From Leptospiraceae bacterium (lineage in GTDB: Bacteria; Spirochaetota; Leptospiria; Leptospirales; Leptospiraceae), in contig JADJSX010000024.1 in assembly GCA_016711485.1 (NCBI GenBank), forward strand, positions 248,001 through 312,000: a stretch of DNA of 64,000 bases. Reading direction: 5' to 3'. The notes under the pieces were generated by a model. That model saw only the letters and a program-made list of their open reading frames with translations, was not told the origin of the DNA and did not search any database. Below, one piece after another: positions 62,916-64,000 of the stretch (position 1 is its first letter; the number at the start of each line of letters is the position of its first letter). The position numbers and the translations under genes are program-made.

Positions 62916-63689
62916 ATGTATATTCTCTACATGGATGAATCCGGTGATCCGGGATTTGATATAGCAGACCAAGATGAATCGAGGAAAGCATCTATGCATT
63001 ATGTGCTATCTGGTATTATTATACCTATAACAGAATGGAGAACCTATCTAAATTCGATTGTAGAAATTAAGAGAAATTTAAAGAAGGAATATGATATTCC
63101 AATACGTGCCGAGCTAAAAGGTTCTGAATTAATTAATCCAAGAAAAAATATTTTTATTAAAGATATTAACCGCCTAGGAAGAACTAAAATCTATTATTCG
63201 ATTTTCCAAGAAATTGCTTCTCAATTCAATAAAGCTCGGATTATAAATATTGCAGTTAAAAAAGATCAGGTCTCACCAGCGAAATATAAAGATATTCAAG
63301 AAACTACGTGGAAGTATATGATTGAGCGATATAATATTTTTTTAAAGAAAATGAATTCTTTTGGAATTGTAATTTCAGACGATACAAATGAACCTAAGTT
63401 AAGAAAATTAATGCGTAAGATGCGAGTTTACAATCCGGTTAATAGCCATTATTCGCAATCATCTTATCCCGCTACAGTGAATCAAATTATTGAAGACCCT
63501 TTTTGCAGAAATTCCGAGCATTCCTTCTTTATACAAATTGCTGATTTGATTTCGCATTCTTTGTATAGAAAGCTTTATCCAAAAGGCAGCTATAGGAAAT
63601 ACAATATAGATAAAATTTTTGATAGCCTAGATTCGTTGTTATTGAAGGAAGCAACTAAAAAGAATGAGCAAGGGATTGTGTTCTTATGA
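62916..63689 (+). CDS. DUF3800 protein (RNase H-like fold)
   Basis: ATG 62916 is chosen because the family begins with YMDESGDPGF (D7, E8, D11), and it lies one base after the res stop. The 257-residue product has the other conserved parts: a GSELINPRK segment, VISDDTNE in the middle, and QIADLISHSLYRK near the C terminus, consistent with an RNase H-like metal site. DUF3800 genes are frequent in prophages and defence islands but have no settled role. The position as third gene of the type III operon suggests an accessory defence nuclease, which is an inference. Confidence 0.85.
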   Translation: MYILYMDESGDPGFDIADQDESRKASMHYVLSGIIIPITEWRTYLNSIVEIKRNLKKEYDIPIRAELKGSELINPRKNIFIKDINRLGRTKIYYSIFQEIASQFNKARIINIAVKKDQVSPAKYKDIQETTWKYMIERYNIFLKKMNSFGIVISDDTNEPKLRKLMRKMRVYNPVNSHYSQSSYPATVNQIIEDPFCRNSEHSFFIQIADLISHSLYRKLYPKGSYRKYNIDKIFDSLDSLLLKEATKKNEQGIVFL

Positions 63690-63697
63690 AAAATGCA

Positions 63698-63712
63698 CCC
63701 GCTACAAGCGGG
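63698..63712. terminator. Short GC hairpin after the restriction operon
   Basis: CCCGCT-ACA-AGCGGG forms a six-pair GC-rich stem nine bases after the DUF3800 stop. No T run follows, so it is a weak terminator candidate. The next 60 bases are unusually GC-rich for this window (GCGCGGCCAGAAC) and may be another repeat fragment. Confidence 0.35.
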
Positions 63713-63833
63713 CGACTTTGGCGCGGCCAGAACATCTTCATGGGAAGAGCCCGGTCACGATTACAGTATCGAGAGTTTTTTCTTTTTAGTCAAGTTGATT
63801 TTGAAAAATAAAAAAGGTAAAAGGTGAACTATT

Positions 63834-64000
63834 ATGGCAAAAATAATTTCAATTGTAAACTTTAAAGGTGGTGTAGGAAAGACTACTATTACAGTGAACT
63901 TAGCAGCAGCGCTTGCTAAATTTCATAACAAAAGAGTTTTGATTATAGATATGGACCCACAAATGAATGCGACTGGGTATTGTTTGAATCTAAATGAACG
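63834..64000 (+). CDS. ParA-family ATPase, N-terminal part (3' end outside window)
   Basis: The frame starts at ATG 63834 after AAGGTGA and is open to the window end. The 55 visible residues contain the deviant Walker A motif FKGGVGKTTITVN near residue 10 and the A' motif LIIDMDPQMNAT, which identify a ParA/Soj-type partition ATPase. Such proteins segregate chromosomes, plasmids or protein clusters. A ParB gene would be expected to the right, outside the window. Its position after a defence operon suggests a plasmid-like or integrative element, but a chromosomal or cluster-positioning ParA is equally possible from this fragment. Confidence 0.85.
   Translation, partial: MAKIISIVNFKGGVGKTTITVNLAAALAKFHNKRVLIIDMDPQMNATGYCLNLNE

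Noticed and set aside
1..64000. tRNA, rRNA or known riboswitch genes.
   Set aside because: I looked for tRNA arm motifs and conserved rRNA words in the intergenic gaps and recognised none; a covariance-model scan would be needed to exclude them fully.

Overview
The window is AT-rich chromosomal DNA from a spirochaete, most probably a member of the Leptospiraceae. This is an inference from gene content and style: several lipoproteins with loose spirochaetal lipoboxes, a 7TM cyclase with a DISM-type N-terminal domain, very large kinase/ATPase/TPR/histidine-kinase fusions, a Gld-like ABC system with DUF4340 and YkgJ partners, and two lipoproteins of more than 1000 residues. No rRNA, tRNA or CRISPR array was recognised.

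Layout. 1-2396 is a mosaic of small modules on the + strand: a DUF433/DUF5615 toxin-antitoxin pair cut by the left edge, two tiny overlapping membrane proteins, a TumA/TumE-type pair and a broken Imm26-like immunity gene. Related copies of one intergenic repeat follow three of these modules. 2397-6815 holds a type I HsdR interrupted by one in-frame amber codon, followed by a DUF1016 protein whose usual nuclease domain is replaced by a staphylococcal-nuclease domain. 6816-7485 is repeat debris. 8135-17551 is a mainly housekeeping + strand block: folE, hemJ, a Gld-like ABC transporter with its auxiliary subunits, YkgJ and ComFB proteins, a lipoprotein, a GT2-GtrA glycosyltransferase and a DinB protein. 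17723-21624 is a two-gene restriction-modification unit (Eco57I-type methylase plus PD-(D/E)XK nuclease).

21627-31091 is core metabolism, mostly on the - strand: purF, rnd (+), an SDR, an HDAC-like deacetylase, mdh, a DsbA-like protein, purB and a WbuC cupin. 31092-31402 contains an extreme homopolymer tract. 31403-48214 is a signalling region: an aminotransferase, a diguanylate cyclase, a PAS histidine kinase and a lipidated 7TM cyclase-receiver protein that has lost a key metal ligand; then, on the + strand, a lipoprotein, a hairpin repeat array, an 1821-residue Ser/Thr kinase-AAA-TPR-GAF-histidine kinase and a partner response regulator. 48319-56185 encodes an alpha/beta hydrolase-like protein and two very large lipoproteins.

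56474-57401 is again repeat-rich and precedes a type III restriction-modification operon (mod, res) with a clear promoter, a DUF3800 gene and the start of a ParA-family gene that runs off the right edge. Three restriction systems, two toxin-antitoxin pairs, an orphan immunity fragment and DUF3800 make the two ends and the 17.7-21.6 kb segment accessory or defence DNA set into an otherwise ordinary chromosome. The most unusual observations are the DUF1016-SNase fusion next to an HsdR without HsdM or HsdS, the sharp AT-rich target-recognition island inside mod, the degenerate cyclase-receiver protein, and the set of palindromic intergenic elements.
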